Assembly: GCF_003367175.1 (NCBI RefSeq)
Contig: NZ_QRGA01000016.1
Coordinates: 186,001 to 250,000, forward strand
Length of the DNA: 64,000 nt
From: Trinickia dinghuensis
Lineage (GTDB): Bacteria; Pseudomonadota; Gammaproteobacteria; Burkholderiales; Burkholderiaceae
Reading direction: 5' to 3'
Shown here: piece by piece, positions 47,082-56,423 of the stretch
How the letters are laid out: every line of letters starts with the position of its first letter
Numbering within the stretch: position 1 is the stretch's first letter
Made by a program: the position numbers and the translations under genes
The notes under the pieces: model-generated
What the model saw: only the letters and a program-made list of their open reading frames with translations
The model's database searches: none
Told to the model about the DNA's origin: nothing

Positions 47082-47903
47082 TCAAGACATCGTCATCTGG
47101 CCGTCTTGCGTCCGAGCGCGGACGATGGCGGTGATGGCCATCGCGAACAGCAGGATCGCGGCGGCGAACAGAAGCCGCGTGCCGATCGCCTGGTAGATCG
47201 CTACGCCCGCGACGCCGCCCGCCAGAAACGACAGCACGGTTTGCACGTGCAGGCGCAGCTTGTTCCAATACGGCGCGCGTTCGGCATCGGGCTCGCGTCC
47301 GCGCATGATGTCGAGCAGCATGCCGAACTCGATCCCGATATCCGTGGACATGCCGGACACGTGCGTGGTGCGCACGCGCGCATCGGAGATGCGAGTCACG
47401 ACAGCGTTCTGGATGCCCATCAGAAAGCTCAGGCCGAGGATCAAGACCGGCCCGCGTTCGATCGAGGGAATCAGCCAGAGCGCAACGCCGAGCGCCGTCA
47501 TGAGAATCGCTTCCGCCAGGATCCCGATCGCGTAGATGCTGCGGATGGTGCGCCGGCGTCCCGCATTGATCAGCAGTGTCGACGCGGTGCCGCCGAGAAT
47601 GAACACGGCGACGATCGCGAGGTAGAACAGGCTGACCCACCATTGTCCGAGCGCCGCGTGATCCGAGAGCGACGAGACGTTGCCGGTCATGTTCGCCGAG
47701 AAAAATCCCACGGCGTGAAAGGCGGCCGTGTTCAGCGCGCCGGCGATCGCTGCGAGTATGCAGGCGAGTTGGCGGTCGATGTCGTGACTGCGAGCGTGTC
47801 CCTGACGGAGCAGCATGAGGCGGTCCTTGTTCGCGTGGAGGGTTTCAGGCAATTGTGATAGGTTTTGCAACTCGCCCGACAACAGTATTTTGGTCGTGTC
47901 CAT
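47082..47903 (-). CDS. DUF1275 (YoaK-like) membrane protein
   Basis: A 273-residue inner-membrane protein with about six segments. [38 protein letters not shown] and [37 protein letters not shown] are the two DUF1275 signatures. The start codons of this gene and the divergent thrS are only 30 bases apart. Confidence 0.92.
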   Translation of the reverse strand: MDTTKILLSGELQNLSQLPETLHANKDRLMLLRQGHARSHDIDRQLACILAAIAGALNTAAFHAVGFFSANMTGNVSSLSDHAALGQWWVSLFYLAIVAVFILGGTASTLLINAGRRRTIRSIYAIGILAEAILMTALGVALWLIPSIERGPVLILGLSFLMGIQNAVVTRISDARVRTTHVSGMSTDIGIEFGMLLDIMRGREPDAERAPYWNKLRLHVQTVLSFLAGGVAGVAIYQAIGTRLLFAAAILLFAMAITAIVRARTQDGQMTMS

Positions 47904-47933
47904 CACCTAACATCTCAAGAGTACTTACTTTCC

Positions 47934-49841
47934 ATGGTTTCAATCGCTCTCCCTGACGGCAGCAAGCGCGCGTTCGACCACCCGGTAACGGTGGCCGCAC
48001 TGGCGGCGGATATCGGCCCCGGGCTTGCCAAGGCGGCGCTCGCGGGCAAAATCGACGGCAAGCTCGTCGATCTCGATCATCTGATCACTACCGATTCGAC
48101 AGCGGAGATCGTGACGGAAAAGCATCCGGACGCCCTGGAAATCATCCGGCATTCGTGCGCGCACCTGTTGGCCCAGGCCGTGCAGCGCCTGTATCCCGCC
48201 GCGCAATTCTCGATCGGCCCCGTCATCGAGAACGGCTTCTATTACGATATCGCGATTTCGCCGCCGCTGTCGGAGAGCGATCTGCCGCGCATCGAGACGG
48301 AAATGCGAGCGATCGTGGCCGAGGCGATCCCGGTGTTCCGCGCGGAGCTTTCTCGCGACGACGCGATCCGCTTCTTCACCGAGCGCGGCCAGACGTACAA
48401 GGCCGAGATCGTCGCCGGCATTCCGGTGAACGAGCGGCTGACGGTTTATACGCAGGGCGAATTCTCGGACTTGTGCCGCGGGCCGCACGTGCCGAGCACG
48501 CGCGCGCTGCGTGCGTTCAAGCTGATGCGCACGGCGGGCGCGTATTGGCGCGGCGATTCGAACAACGAGATGCTCTGCCGCGTCTACGGTACCGCGTGGC
48601 TCAACGACGCCGACCTGCAAGCGTATCTGCACCAGCTCGAGGAAGCGGAGCGCCGCGACCATCGCAAGATCGGCCGGCAGCTCGACCTGTTCCACATCCA
48701 GGAGGAAGCGCCCGGCATGGTGTTTTGGCACCCGAAGGGCTGGAGCGTGTGGCAGGCGGTCGAGCAGTACATGCGGCGTGTCTACGTCGAATGCGGCTAT
48801 CAGGAGGTGAAGGCGCCGCAGGTCGTCGACGTGTCGCTGTGGAAGCGCTCGGGGCACTGGGACAACTACAAGGAGAACATGTTCTTCACCGAATCGGAGA
48901 AGCGCGAGTACGCGCTCAAGCCGATGAACTGTCCCGGCCACATCCAGATCTTCAAGCATGGCCTGCGCAGCTATCGCGATCTGCCGCTGCGCTACGGCGA
49001 ATTCGGCGGCTGCCATCGCAACGAATCGTCGGGCGCGCTGCACGGCATCATGCGCGTGCGCGCGTTCACGCAGGACGACGGACACATCTTCTGCATGGAG
49101 TCGCAGATCGAGGACGAGGTGGCCGCATTCCACCGGCAGGCGATGAAGGTCTACCGCGACTTCGGCTTCGAGGCGGACAGCGTCGCGGTGAAAATCGCGT
49201 TGCGTCCAGAGCTGCGCCTCGGCTCCGACGAAGTCTGGGATCGCGCGGAAAACACGCTCCGCGATGCGCTGCGCAAGTGCGGCGTCGAGTGGGAGGAATT
49301 GCCCGGCGAGGGCGCCTTCTACAGTCCGAAGGTCGAGTACCACCTGAAGGATGCGATCGGCCGCGAGTGGCAGGTCGGCACGATCCAGGCGGACTATCTG
49401 ATGCCGGAGAAGCTCGGCGCCGAGTACGTCGACGAGCATTCGGACCGTAAGACGCCCGTGATGCTGCACCGGGCCATCGTCGGCTCGATGGAGCGCTTTA
49501 TCGGCATCCTGATCGAGCACCACGCGGGACAACTGCCGGTGTGGCTCGCGCCTCTGCAAGCCATGGTGCTGAATGTCACGGATGCACAGCGTGAATACGT
49601 GCACGACGTGCGGCGTGCGTTGATCGGCCAGGGCGTGCGTGTCGATGTCGACGTGCGCAACGAGAAGATCGGCTACAAGGTGCGAGAGCACGTGCTTCAG
49701 AAAGTACCGTATCTGCTTGTCGTCGGCGAACGCGAGCGGGAGGCCGGTATGGTGTCGGTCCGTGCGCATTCGGGCGAAGACCTCGGCACGATGACGCTCG
49801 ACGCGTTCGCGGCGCGCGTGCGCAACGACCGTCCTACCTAA
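47934..49841 (+). CDS. threonine--tRNA ligase, stand-alone copy
   Basis: A 635-residue class II synthetase with the TGS domain ([27 protein letters not shown]), the editing domain ([33 protein letters not shown]), the zinc-binding catalytic core ([34 protein letters not shown]) and anticodon-binding domain. It is not followed by infC-rpmI-rplT, the usual neighbours of housekeeping thrS, so it is likely a second copy. Such copies can give resistance to ThrRS inhibitors. Confidence 0.93.
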   Translation: MVSIALPDGSKRAFDHPVTVAALAADIGPGLAKAALAGKIDGKLVDLDHLITTDSTAEIVTEKHPDALEIIRHSCAHLLAQAVQRLYPAAQFSIGPVIENGFYYDIAISPPLSESDLPRIETEMRAIVAEAIPVFRAELSRDDAIRFFTERGQTYKAEIVAGIPVNERLTVYTQGEFSDLCRGPHVPSTRALRAFKLMRTAGAYWRGDSNNEMLCRVYGTAWLNDADLQAYLHQLEEAERRDHRKIGRQLDLFHIQEEAPGMVFWHPKGWSVWQAVEQYMRRVYVECGYQEVKAPQVVDVSLWKRSGHWDNYKENMFFTESEKREYALKPMNCPGHIQIFKHGLRSYRDLPLRYGEFGGCHRNESSGALHGIMRVRAFTQDDGHIFCMESQIEDEVAAFHRQAMKVYRDFGFEADSVAVKIALRPELRLGSDEVWDRAENTLRDALRKCGVEWEELPGEGAFYSPKVEYHLKDAIGREWQVGTIQADYLMPEKLGAEYVDEHSDRKTPVMLHRAIVGSMERFIGILIEHHAGQLPVWLAPLQAMVLNVTDAQREYVHDVRRALIGQGVRVDVDVRNEKIGYKVREHVLQKVPYLLVVGEREREAGMVSVRAHSGEDLGTMTLDAFAARVRNDRPT

Positions 49842-49947
49842 GCTGCCGCCCACGTGGCAGGGTCTCCCGCCGCGTGCGATTCAGGCGGCTTCGGCCGCCG
49901 ACCCCGCATCCGCTACGGCAAAGAAATACGCCCGAGCATGAGGGTGC

Positions 49948-50757
49948 TTATTCCCCGGTAGTCATCACACGTTCCAACTCGAAACAACTGTCGAGCGCTC
50001 GAATACTCGTCTCCACCGCCGGCTCGCCGCTGCGCGAGCTAGCGGCCTGTTGCAGGCTGTACTCGAACATGACCGCGCGCGCGAGATGCGCGATGGATTC
50101 CGGCAGCACGCTGTCGGGACTGCGACGACATGAAACCACGAGCGGCAGTGACGGCACGCGATGCGCCACCTTGAGCATTTGCAGTTGCCCGCTTTGCAGT
50201 TCGCGCATCACGAACGCGGCCGGCACCACCGCGATGCCGAAGCCGTCGACCACGAGCCGGCAGATCGCCGCCGCGGACGAGAGACAGTTGATCTGCACGC
50301 CATGCTCGCCCGCTGCGGAGAACAACTCCGCGAGATAGGCGTACGGTTGCGAGTGCCGCGGGAAACTGACGATCTGAACGCGGCCAGCTCGCTTTCCGAG
50401 AGCGCTTCCGCGGACAGGTTGAGCGCCGGACTCGCGATCCAGATCATGGGAAGGCTGCCGAGCAGTGAGTTGCCGACATCGGCGCCGTTGACCGGCGTGC
50501 TCAGCAGCGCCGCATCCAAGTGGCCGTTGGCGACCTGCTGCGATAGATTCGCCGACGTGTCGCTCGTCAATTCGAGCGTCAGGTTGCGATATTCGTCGCG
50601 GATGCGTTTGAGCAACTGCGGCAGCCAAGTATGCACGACCGATTCGATTGCGCCGAGCCGAAGCATGCCGGCGATCTTCGTGCGGTCGCCGACGCTGTCG
50701 ATCATCGCGCGGTTCAGCTGCACGATCTGCTCGGCGAAGTGCAGGGGCCCGCATTGG
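49948..50757 (-). pseudogene. LysR-family regulator remnant (5' truncated, frameshifted)
   Basis: LysR effector-domain sequence is spread over two frames: from ~50757 GPLHFAEQIVQLNRAMIDSVGD to LSESELAAFR in one frame, then from ~50390 VQIVSFPRHSQPYAYLAELFSAAGEHGVQINCLSSAAAICRLVVDGFGIAVVP in another down to 49948. One frameshift lies near 50390. The whole N-terminal HTH (about 65 residues) is missing, cut off at about 50757 where an unrelated gene fragment begins. It is not functional. Confidence 0.88.
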
Positions 50758-51428
50758 CGCGCTTTGCCGTAGGAACGCTGCACGCGAAGCGTATCGCCGT
50801 GATCGACGATTCCACCGCTTATGGTCAGGGTTTAGCGACGGAGTTTTCGAAAGCGGCGACGGCCGCCGGCAGTACGGTGATCACCCATGAGGCGACCAAC
50901 GACAAGGCGACCGATTTCCGCGCGATTCTCACCAAGGTGAAGGGGCTGCGCCCGGACATCATCATGTACGGCGGCTCCGATGCGACGGCCGGGCCGCTCG
51001 TCAAGCAGGCGGCCAATCTCGGCATCCATGCTCCCGTGCTGGCCGGCGACGGCGCCTGTACCGACAAAATGTCGTCGCTCGCGGGCGATGCGATCGTCGA
51101 TCTCGTCTGCTCGGAAGCCAGCCTGCCGCTCGCACGCATGCCGCGAGGAGCCGATTTCGAAAAGCGCTACGTGGAGCGATTCAAAGTGCCCATCAACGCT
51201 TACGCACCTTTTGCCTATGACGCGGTGTATGTGATCGTCGATGCGATGAAACGTGCCCAGTCCGTCGATCGCGCGAAGATTCTGGCCGCGATGCCCGCGA
51301 CGAAATACGACGGCGTCACCGGCGACATTGCATTCGATCCGCACGGCGATCTCGACAGCGCGGCGATCACGATCTACCAGTTCAAGGGCGGCAAGAAGGT
51401 GGTGGCGGACGTGATTCGCAATCGTTGA
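50757..51428 (+). pseudogene. LivK-like binding-protein fragment (5' truncated)
   Basis: The C-terminal ~220 residues of a branched-chain amino acid binding protein: from ~50757 RFAVGTLHAKRIAVIDDSTAYGQGL to VVADVIRNR. The first lobe and signal peptide (about 150 residues) are missing. The fragment begins exactly where the divergent LysR remnant ends, so one breakpoint truncated both. It is distinct in sequence from the complete binding protein at 6380-7612. Confidence 0.9.
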
Positions 51429-51602
51429 GCTCCTGTCGGCATATTATCTTGCGGCGCATTACAGGCGTGAAAAAGCATCCCGATACGGTGCGGTTTCGCG
51501 TTACAAACGTAACCGTGTAACGCGCGGAGACAAAGCGGTAGCACGACAGCGGGTACTGGCGTCTAGTCTTGACTTCGTTGCCCAAACGAAGGAGGAATCC
51601 CG

Positions 51603-51800
51603 ATGCTCAGTCCTCACGAAATCTCGGCGTTGCTGCTGCTGAAAGATAAGCCGATTCCCGCGCGGCGCATCGACGAAAACGTCGCGGCACTGGAGCGGTA
51701 TCGGCTCGTCACCGTCGACACGCATGACAACGTCTCCGTGCTGCATCTCACGCAGCGCGGACATGCCGTGCTGACTCGGCTGCTTGGTGGACCTGATTAG
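51603..51800 (+). CDS. small winged-helix-like protein
   Basis: A 65-residue protein after a strong AAGGAGGAATCCCG site. The pattern of a short helix pair followed by RYRLVTVDTHDNVSVLHLTQRGHAVLTRL resembles a winged-helix wing and last helix (like the recognition part of MarR/PadR proteins), but the protein is too short for a whole one. It may be a small DNA-binding protein. No family was assigned. Confidence 0.55.
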   Translation: MLSPHEISALLLLKDKPIPARRIDENVAALERYRLVTVDTHDNVSVLHLTQRGHAVLTRLLGGPD

Positions 51801-51989
51801 CTAGGTCGTATATCGAGCGGGGGAAGCGAGCGCCCGCTTGTTCGCAATTCACCGCACACTGCTCTCCCCATAGGGAAACCGGCAATAATCGCCCGCGCCC
51901 GCGCGATGGACAATCCATCCGACGCGGACGATCTCATTCGGATGTGTACGCGTTCCCATATCGAAGCCACGCCATAAGGAGGAGCCGTT

Positions 51990-52454
51990 ATGCATCGCGT
52001 TTCTCGTTCCGTCGCCGCCCCGGTGATTTGCGCTGCCGGGCTGTTCGTTTCGTTGGTGTCCGGTCCGGCCGAAGCACAAGCGCAAGCGCCAGAATTGGAG
52101 CCGCAAATCATCGATCTGGGTGCGATGACCGACGCGCAGATCGGACCGCTCGTGCCGCACATCGGCACGCTACGTTCCAAGACGTTGGTGGCGACGCCCG
52201 ACGGGACAGTGGCGGTTCAGTCCGGCGACGTACCCAAGCACACGCACCAGCATTCGGTGGAGATCCAATATGTCATCTCCGGCAGCGGCACCTTCTGGCT
52301 GGGCGACAAGCAGCGCCACGTTCACCCAGGCGATTTGATCATCATCCCGGAGAACACGGTCCACGGCGGCTCGATGCTGATTCACGGGCGTTTGAAGGTG
52401 CTGTCGATCAAGCTGCCGCCGCAGCAGCCAGGGGATATGCAGATGGCGCCGTGA
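51990..52454 (+). CDS. exported cupin-domain protein
   Basis: A 154-residue protein with a signal peptide (cleavage after AEA). The Cupin_2 core is clear: KHTHQHSVEIQYVISGSG (metal ligands His, His, Glu) and HPGDLIIIPENTVHGG (second motif, His). It is probably periplasmic. Its substrate is unknown. It is followed by another exported enzyme. Confidence 0.88.
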   Translation: MHRVSRSVAAPVICAAGLFVSLVSGPAEAQAQAPELEPQIIDLGAMTDAQIGPLVPHIGTLRSKTLVATPDGTVAVQSGDVPKHTHQHSVEIQYVISGSGTFWLGDKQRHVHPGDLIIIPENTVHGGSMLIHGRLKVLSIKLPPQQPGDMQMAP

Positions 52455-52581
52455 CTTCGGTATGACGGGGCGGGGGCCATCCCGAGGGAGTGCGCTGGAT
52501 AATCCAGGCATTCCCACAACCTCGAAAATCGCCGGTAGCGGTCTGGCAATTCCGCACCGCGTCCATCACGGGGACTCAAAT

Positions 52582-53391
52582 ATGAAGCGCTTTTGCGGTG
52601 CAGCAACTGCTTTGTTCATCGCCGCGCATGCTTATGCGACTCCACTCGATCATGGCGATCTCGTTAGTTTTGCGTCGCGGCCGGGCGTGACACAAAGCCT
52701 TTTCGTCGAGTCGCCCACGCCGAGTCCGCCGCTGGTCGTCATCCTATACAGCGGCGGCGACGGCACCCTTCAGCTCAATGAATCGGGTGCGACCGAGTTG
52801 CGAGGCAACTTTCTTGTTCGCACAGCGAGCTATTGGGTTGCGCATGGCTATGCGGCTGTGCTGGCCGATGCGCCGTCCGACTGTCAACGCTCTGGCATGA
52901 ACGATTATTACCGGCGCAGCAAGGATGCTTTGGCCGACCAACAGTTCATCGTCGAGCAGGTTCGAAAGCGCTTCCCGACTTCGAAGATCGCGTTGATCGG
53001 GACGAGTCGCGGGACCGTTACGGTGGGCAACGTGCTCGAGCATGCCCCTGATTTGGCCGACCTATACGTGCTGACGTCGCCTGAGTCGGTTGCCACGCGT
53101 CATCCGGGAATCGCGGACTTGGACGTGCCGAAGGGCTACGAGACTCGCGCGCTAATCGTCTCCAATGAGCATGACGCCTGTCCTGTCTCGACTTTCTATG
53201 GTGGCAAGAGTCTCGCGTCGCGCAACAAAGTCGCGTTCGTGGCGGAGGACTCGAACGAAGGCGGCGGGGACATGCGTGCCAACTGTGGCGGTCACTCGCC
53301 GCATGGCTTTCTCGGTGTCGAGCATAAGACGCTGGATGACATCAACGATTGGATCACGCAGAACCTCGAAGCCGCCGCTACCGCAAAGTAG
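52582..53391 (+). CDS. exported alpha/beta hydrolase
   Basis: A 269-residue protein with a signal peptide (cleavage near ATP). The nucleophile elbow GTSRG, an earlier VVILYSGGDG oxyanion strand and a late HSPHGF (catalytic His) support the fold. Cys pairs (DCQRSG, DACPVST, RANCGG) suggest periplasmic disulfides. The specific substrate is unknown. The ATG at 52582 was chosen because it begins the signal peptide. Confidence 0.85.
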   Translation: MKRFCGAATALFIAAHAYATPLDHGDLVSFASRPGVTQSLFVESPTPSPPLVVILYSGGDGTLQLNESGATELRGNFLVRTASYWVAHGYAAVLADAPSDCQRSGMNDYYRRSKDALADQQFIVEQVRKRFPTSKIALIGTSRGTVTVGNVLEHAPDLADLYVLTSPESVATRHPGIADLDVPKGYETRALIVSNEHDACPVSTFYGGKSLASRNKVAFVAEDSNEGGGDMRANCGGHSPHGFLGVEHKTLDDINDWITQNLEAAATAK

Positions 53392-53592
53392 TCCCAGCGG
53401 ACTGCGACGCAGCTATGCTGAGACGGCATGTGCTCAGGCTCGCGATTGCTCGATCTACGCTTGCAGTCGGATGACGCGCTTGATACCTTGCCGAGCGCAA
53501 GCGTTGAACCAGCACAATCGGGGCTTTCGTGTGGACACATAGGAATGTCTGCTGACCATTCTCGATCTGCATGCGGACGCAGATCAGTATGT

Positions 53593-53967
53593 TTATGCTG
53601 GCTCCGCCGCCGCCTCAGTGGACTTACGTCCTGGGAGAGCAAACAGCCCAATCATGAACGCTACGGTGCCGACCGAAAGCAGCAACCCGACCAGCGTAGA
53701 AAGGAAGGTCTGTCGAACGACAAGATCTTCGCAAATCACATTGCCGGCAGCACATCTGAGGGGGCTAGGCGCGGCGGTCAGGACAAGGACAAGCGGCATG
53801 CACACAATCAGTACGGCGGAAATGCGTGCCCAGAATTCGGCACGATCGCGCGTTCCGCACACATCGGTGAGCAGCCGCGTCGTCACGGCGCTCAAATAGT
53901 AAGTGATGGCCACTCCAGCAGACACCGGACCGGCAAGCTGGAACACGAGCAGCAGAATAGTCTTCAT
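53593..53967 (-). CDS. small membrane protein (GbsR-linked)
   Basis: A protein of about 124 residues (start at 53967, GGAG six bases before the ATG; an ATG at 53979 exists). Three or four hydrophobic segments (residues about 3-23, 45-66, 85-109) and a Cys-rich loop (SPLRCAAGNVICEDL). It directly follows a GbsR-type regulator gene, with an operator-like site in between. The function is unknown. Confidence 0.7.
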   Translation of the reverse strand: MKTILLLVFQLAGPVSAGVAITYYLSAVTTRLLTDVCGTRDRAEFWARISAVLIVCMPLVLVLTAAPSPLRCAAGNVICEDLVVRQTFLSTLVGLLLSVGTVAFMIGLFALPGRKSTEAAAEPA

Positions 53968-53987
53968 CAATTTCTCCATTACTGTTG

Positions 53988-54005
53988 TTTCTGTATAAAC
54001 AGAAA
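53988..54005. promoter_or_regulatory. TTTCTGT-ACAGAAA operator copy
   Basis: An 18-bp near-perfect inverted repeat (TTTCTGT-ATAA-ACAGAAA) lies in the 83 bases between the regulator and the membrane protein genes. It matches the core of the palindrome at 54599-54634, so the regulator probably binds both. Confidence 0.6.
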
Positions 54006-54050
54006 TAATTGCATCAAAAAATGCGGACTTCAGGTCCGCGGCTTCGTGCT

Positions 54051-54581
54051 TCAGGTCGATTTCCGCCTGACCGCCCGGCTGATCTTCGCGCCTACACCCA
54101 AAGTCTTCATCAAGGTTTCAGGCTTCAGTCGCAACATCTCGTCAGACCAAGCGGTCAGTGTTTCCAGGAATTTCAGCGTATCGCGGAGCCGCTGCTCCAC
54201 CTCTTTGCTTTCCTTGGTCATCCCGGGATCCATGAGACTGTCTCGCAGCATCGTCAGCGTTGGATCGATTTCCCGCTGACGCCGTCCTTCGACAATGAGC
54301 TTGAACAGTTCCCATATGTCCGTCGACGTTTCGAAGTGGTCCCGCCTGTCGCCCATTACGTGAACGACTTTGGCAAGACGCCACGCCTGTAACTCCTTCA
54401 AGCTCGTGCTGACATTGGAGCGCGCGACCCCAAGCGTTTCGGCGATTTCGTCGGCAGCAACCGGACGCCCGAGCAGATAGAGCAACGCGTGAATTTGGGC
54501 CACGGTGCGGTTGACGCCCCACCGTGAGCCCATTTCGCCCCAATGGAGGATGAATCGTTCAGCGAGAGGTGTGAGTTCCAT
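54051..54581 (-). CDS. GbsR/MarR-like transcriptional regulator
   Basis: A 176-residue winged-helix protein. LTPLAERFILHWGEMGSRWGVNRTVAQIHALLYLLGRPVAADEIAETLGVARSNVSTSLKELQAWRL is the GbsR-type HTH (RPVAADEIAETLGVARSNVS). A helical C-terminal part follows (LKFLETLTAWSDEMLRLKPETLMKTLGVG). The ATG at 54581 was chosen; upstream residues in the open frame are not family-like. It lies next to a 36-bp palindrome. Confidence 0.9.
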   Translation of the reverse strand: MELTPLAERFILHWGEMGSRWGVNRTVAQIHALLYLLGRPVAADEIAETLGVARSNVSTSLKELQAWRLAKVVHVMGDRRDHFETSTDIWELFKLIVEGRRQREIDPTLTMLRDSLMDPGMTKESKEVEQRLRDTLKFLETLTAWSDEMLRLKPETLMKTLGVGAKISRAVRRKST

Positions 54582-54598
54582 GGAGGCGAATTTAGAGG

Positions 54599-54634
54599 CT
54601 TCAGTTATTTCTGTCAAGACAGAAATAACTGAAG
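54599..54634. promoter_or_regulatory. 36-bp perfect palindrome, probable GbsR-family operator
   Basis: Two 17-bp arms (CTTCAGTTATTTCTGTC at 54599-54615 and its exact complement at 54618-54634) flank two bases. It lies 18 bases upstream of the regulator start. The core TTTCTGT/ACAGAAA recurs at 53988-54005, and a half-site at 54659-54668. Autoregulation is inferred. Confidence 0.8.
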
Positions 54635-54891
54635 GGAAAACATCTGTCTCGAAGAGCATTTCTGTAATGACGTTTTTTGAGGGATATACGGCCTTTGCGT
54701 CATCCGCTTCACGTTCCATACTTCGCGTGCCGGATCGAGCTGGGAGAGGGCGCAAATGCGAGCCCACATGCCGTCCCGGCTCATCCACATCTTGATCTCA
54801 CGTTCGCCACGCGTTTCATCGCGGTGGCTTTCCAATTCGGTCCAGCCTGGTTGCGCTCGGAGGCGGGGCCTAAGTGCAAGGAGAAATAATC

Positions 54892-55746
54892 TTGACCGAT
54901 AGTCGCGATGACAATGCGTCCGGAAAACCACTCACCGGCGCAGGCCGTTCGCGCCGCGATGTTCTCAGGTTTGGAAGCATCGCCGCGCTCGGCGCCGTCC
55001 TGGGTGGCGGAGCGCTGCTTGGCCACGCCACGCCTGCTCTTGCGCAGGCCGGCAACGAGGGGGAACTTGCCCCGAACGACCCTCTCAACATTTTGATCGT
55101 CAATTACGACGGAGGGACGCTTCTCGACTTCGCCGGCCCTAGCGAGATTTTCCACAGGCTACCGAATACGAACGTTCGTTACGCGAGCCTCCATGGAGGC
55201 AGCGTAAACCTCGAATTCGGCGTCGTGTACGGCAACACTGAACGGCTGGCCGATATCGAGAAAACCGACATGATCTTGGTCCCTGGCGGGTCGGATCTGA
55301 CGGCGCCGATGCGGCCGGCGTATCAAGCGCAGATCCGTCGTCTGGCGGAAAGCGCCAAATACGTTACGTCGGTTTGCAACGGATCGCTCGTGCTCGCCGC
55401 AACGGGCGTTCTCAAGGGTAAGCGAAGCGCCTGCCATTGGGCCTTCATCAACAAGCTGTCCGAATATGGCGCTATTCCCGTTCCCGATCGCTTCGTGGAA
55501 GACGACAACGGCCGGTTCATGAGCGGCGGCGGCGTAACGGCGGGCATCGACTTCGCACTTCGCGTTGCAGCGAAACTGCGCGGCAGACAGGCCGCCGAAT
55601 TCACGCAGCTCGTGATCGAATACGATCCCGCACCGCCGTTCCACTCCGGTCATCCTAGAGATGCTTCTCCGGAAATCGTCGCGATGGTCGACAAAGAACT
55701 GCCCGGTGCATCCAAGGGGCTCGCACGAATCCCGGGCGTTCGCTGA
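54892..55746 (+). CDS. Tat-exported DJ-1/PfpI-family protein
   Basis: A 284-residue protein. A twin-arginine motif (SRRDVLRFG) and hydrophobic stretch with AQA cleavage direct Tat export. The DJ-1/PfpI domain follows: LNILIVNYDGGTLLDFAGPSEIF and VTSVCNGSLVLAATGVLKGK with the nucleophilic Cys. The start is the TTG at 54892, eight bases after AAGGAG. It is close to a SnoaL-like and a GlxA gene (the latter also a DJ-1 member), so it may be part of one functional unit. Confidence 0.88.
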   Translation: MTDSRDDNASGKPLTGAGRSRRDVLRFGSIAALGAVLGGGALLGHATPALAQAGNEGELAPNDPLNILIVNYDGGTLLDFAGPSEIFHRLPNTNVRYASLHGGSVNLEFGVVYGNTERLADIEKTDMILVPGGSDLTAPMRPAYQAQIRRLAESAKYVTSVCNGSLVLAATGVLKGKRSACHWAFINKLSEYGAIPVPDRFVEDDNGRFMSGGGVTAGIDFALRVAAKLRGRQAAEFTQLVIEYDPAPPFHSGHPRDASPEIVAMVDKELPGASKGLARIPGVR

Positions 55747-55872
55747 AACGCTCGCAGGCAATATGCGCAAGGCCATCCTCTGGCTTCGACGAAGGCCGCA
55801 ACCGGCATTGCCTGCTCCACCTGCCCATTGGGCGCAGCTCTTTCAATTTAAGCCAGGATCGGAAATTACTCG

Positions 55873-56358
55873 ATGCGACAGATTCGTTTTTCTACCGCGG
55901 CGCTTGCAGCCTGCGTCTCCTTTTTCGCGCTCGCGGCACCCGCCACTGCCATTGCCGGTGGTTCGCAACGTCCGCCCGAAGCAGCCATCAAAGCCGAGAA
56001 CGCGCGATGGGCGGATGCCTTTGCGCGAGGGGACTATGAGGCGATAGGCCGCCTCTATACCGACGACGGCACGCTCTTGCCCCCTGGCGGCGACAAAGTA
56101 ACGGGGAGCCGCGCGATCGTCGCTTACTTCGCCAAGGGGCACGCCGGATCAAAGCCTGACACCGTATCGTTCAGCAATGACGAGTTTTACGGCAATGATC
56201 AGGTCGTGACCGAGGTGTCGGATGCGGAGATTCACGACCCCGCCGGAAAGCTCAAATTCCGCGGCAAGCAGATCCTCATCTTTCTGAAGCAGGGCGGCGC
56301 GTGGAAGTTGCATCGCGACATGTGGAATGCTTACGCTTCCCTAAAATCGAATGGCTGA
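55873..56358 (+). CDS. exported SgcJ/EcaC-type (DUF4440/SnoaL-like) protein
   Basis: A 161-residue protein with a signal peptide (cleavage near AIA). The NTF2-like domain has NARWADAFARGDYEAIGRLYTDDGTLLPPGGDKVTG, a family hallmark, and GKQILIFLKQGGAWKLHRDMWN. The GlxA gene lies downstream on the other strand. A diverged partial copy of this gene lies at 60112-60258. Confidence 0.9.
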   Translation: MRQIRFSTAALAACVSFFALAAPATAIAGGSQRPPEAAIKAENARWADAFARGDYEAIGRLYTDDGTLLPPGGDKVTGSRAIVAYFAKGHAGSKPDTVSFSNDEFYGNDQVVTEVSDAEIHDPAGKLKFRGKQILIFLKQGGAWKLHRDMWNAYASLKSNG

Positions 56359-56423
56359 TAGCCATTGAGCGTATCGAGAAATAGCTAGTCATGTACGGAA
56401 AGCGCTGATCGGCCAGCGGTCGA

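Noticed and set aside
47940-49853. 637-residue open frame opposite thrS
   Set aside because: It is the antisense shadow of a conserved synthetase, with arginine- and valine-rich composition and no family motif.
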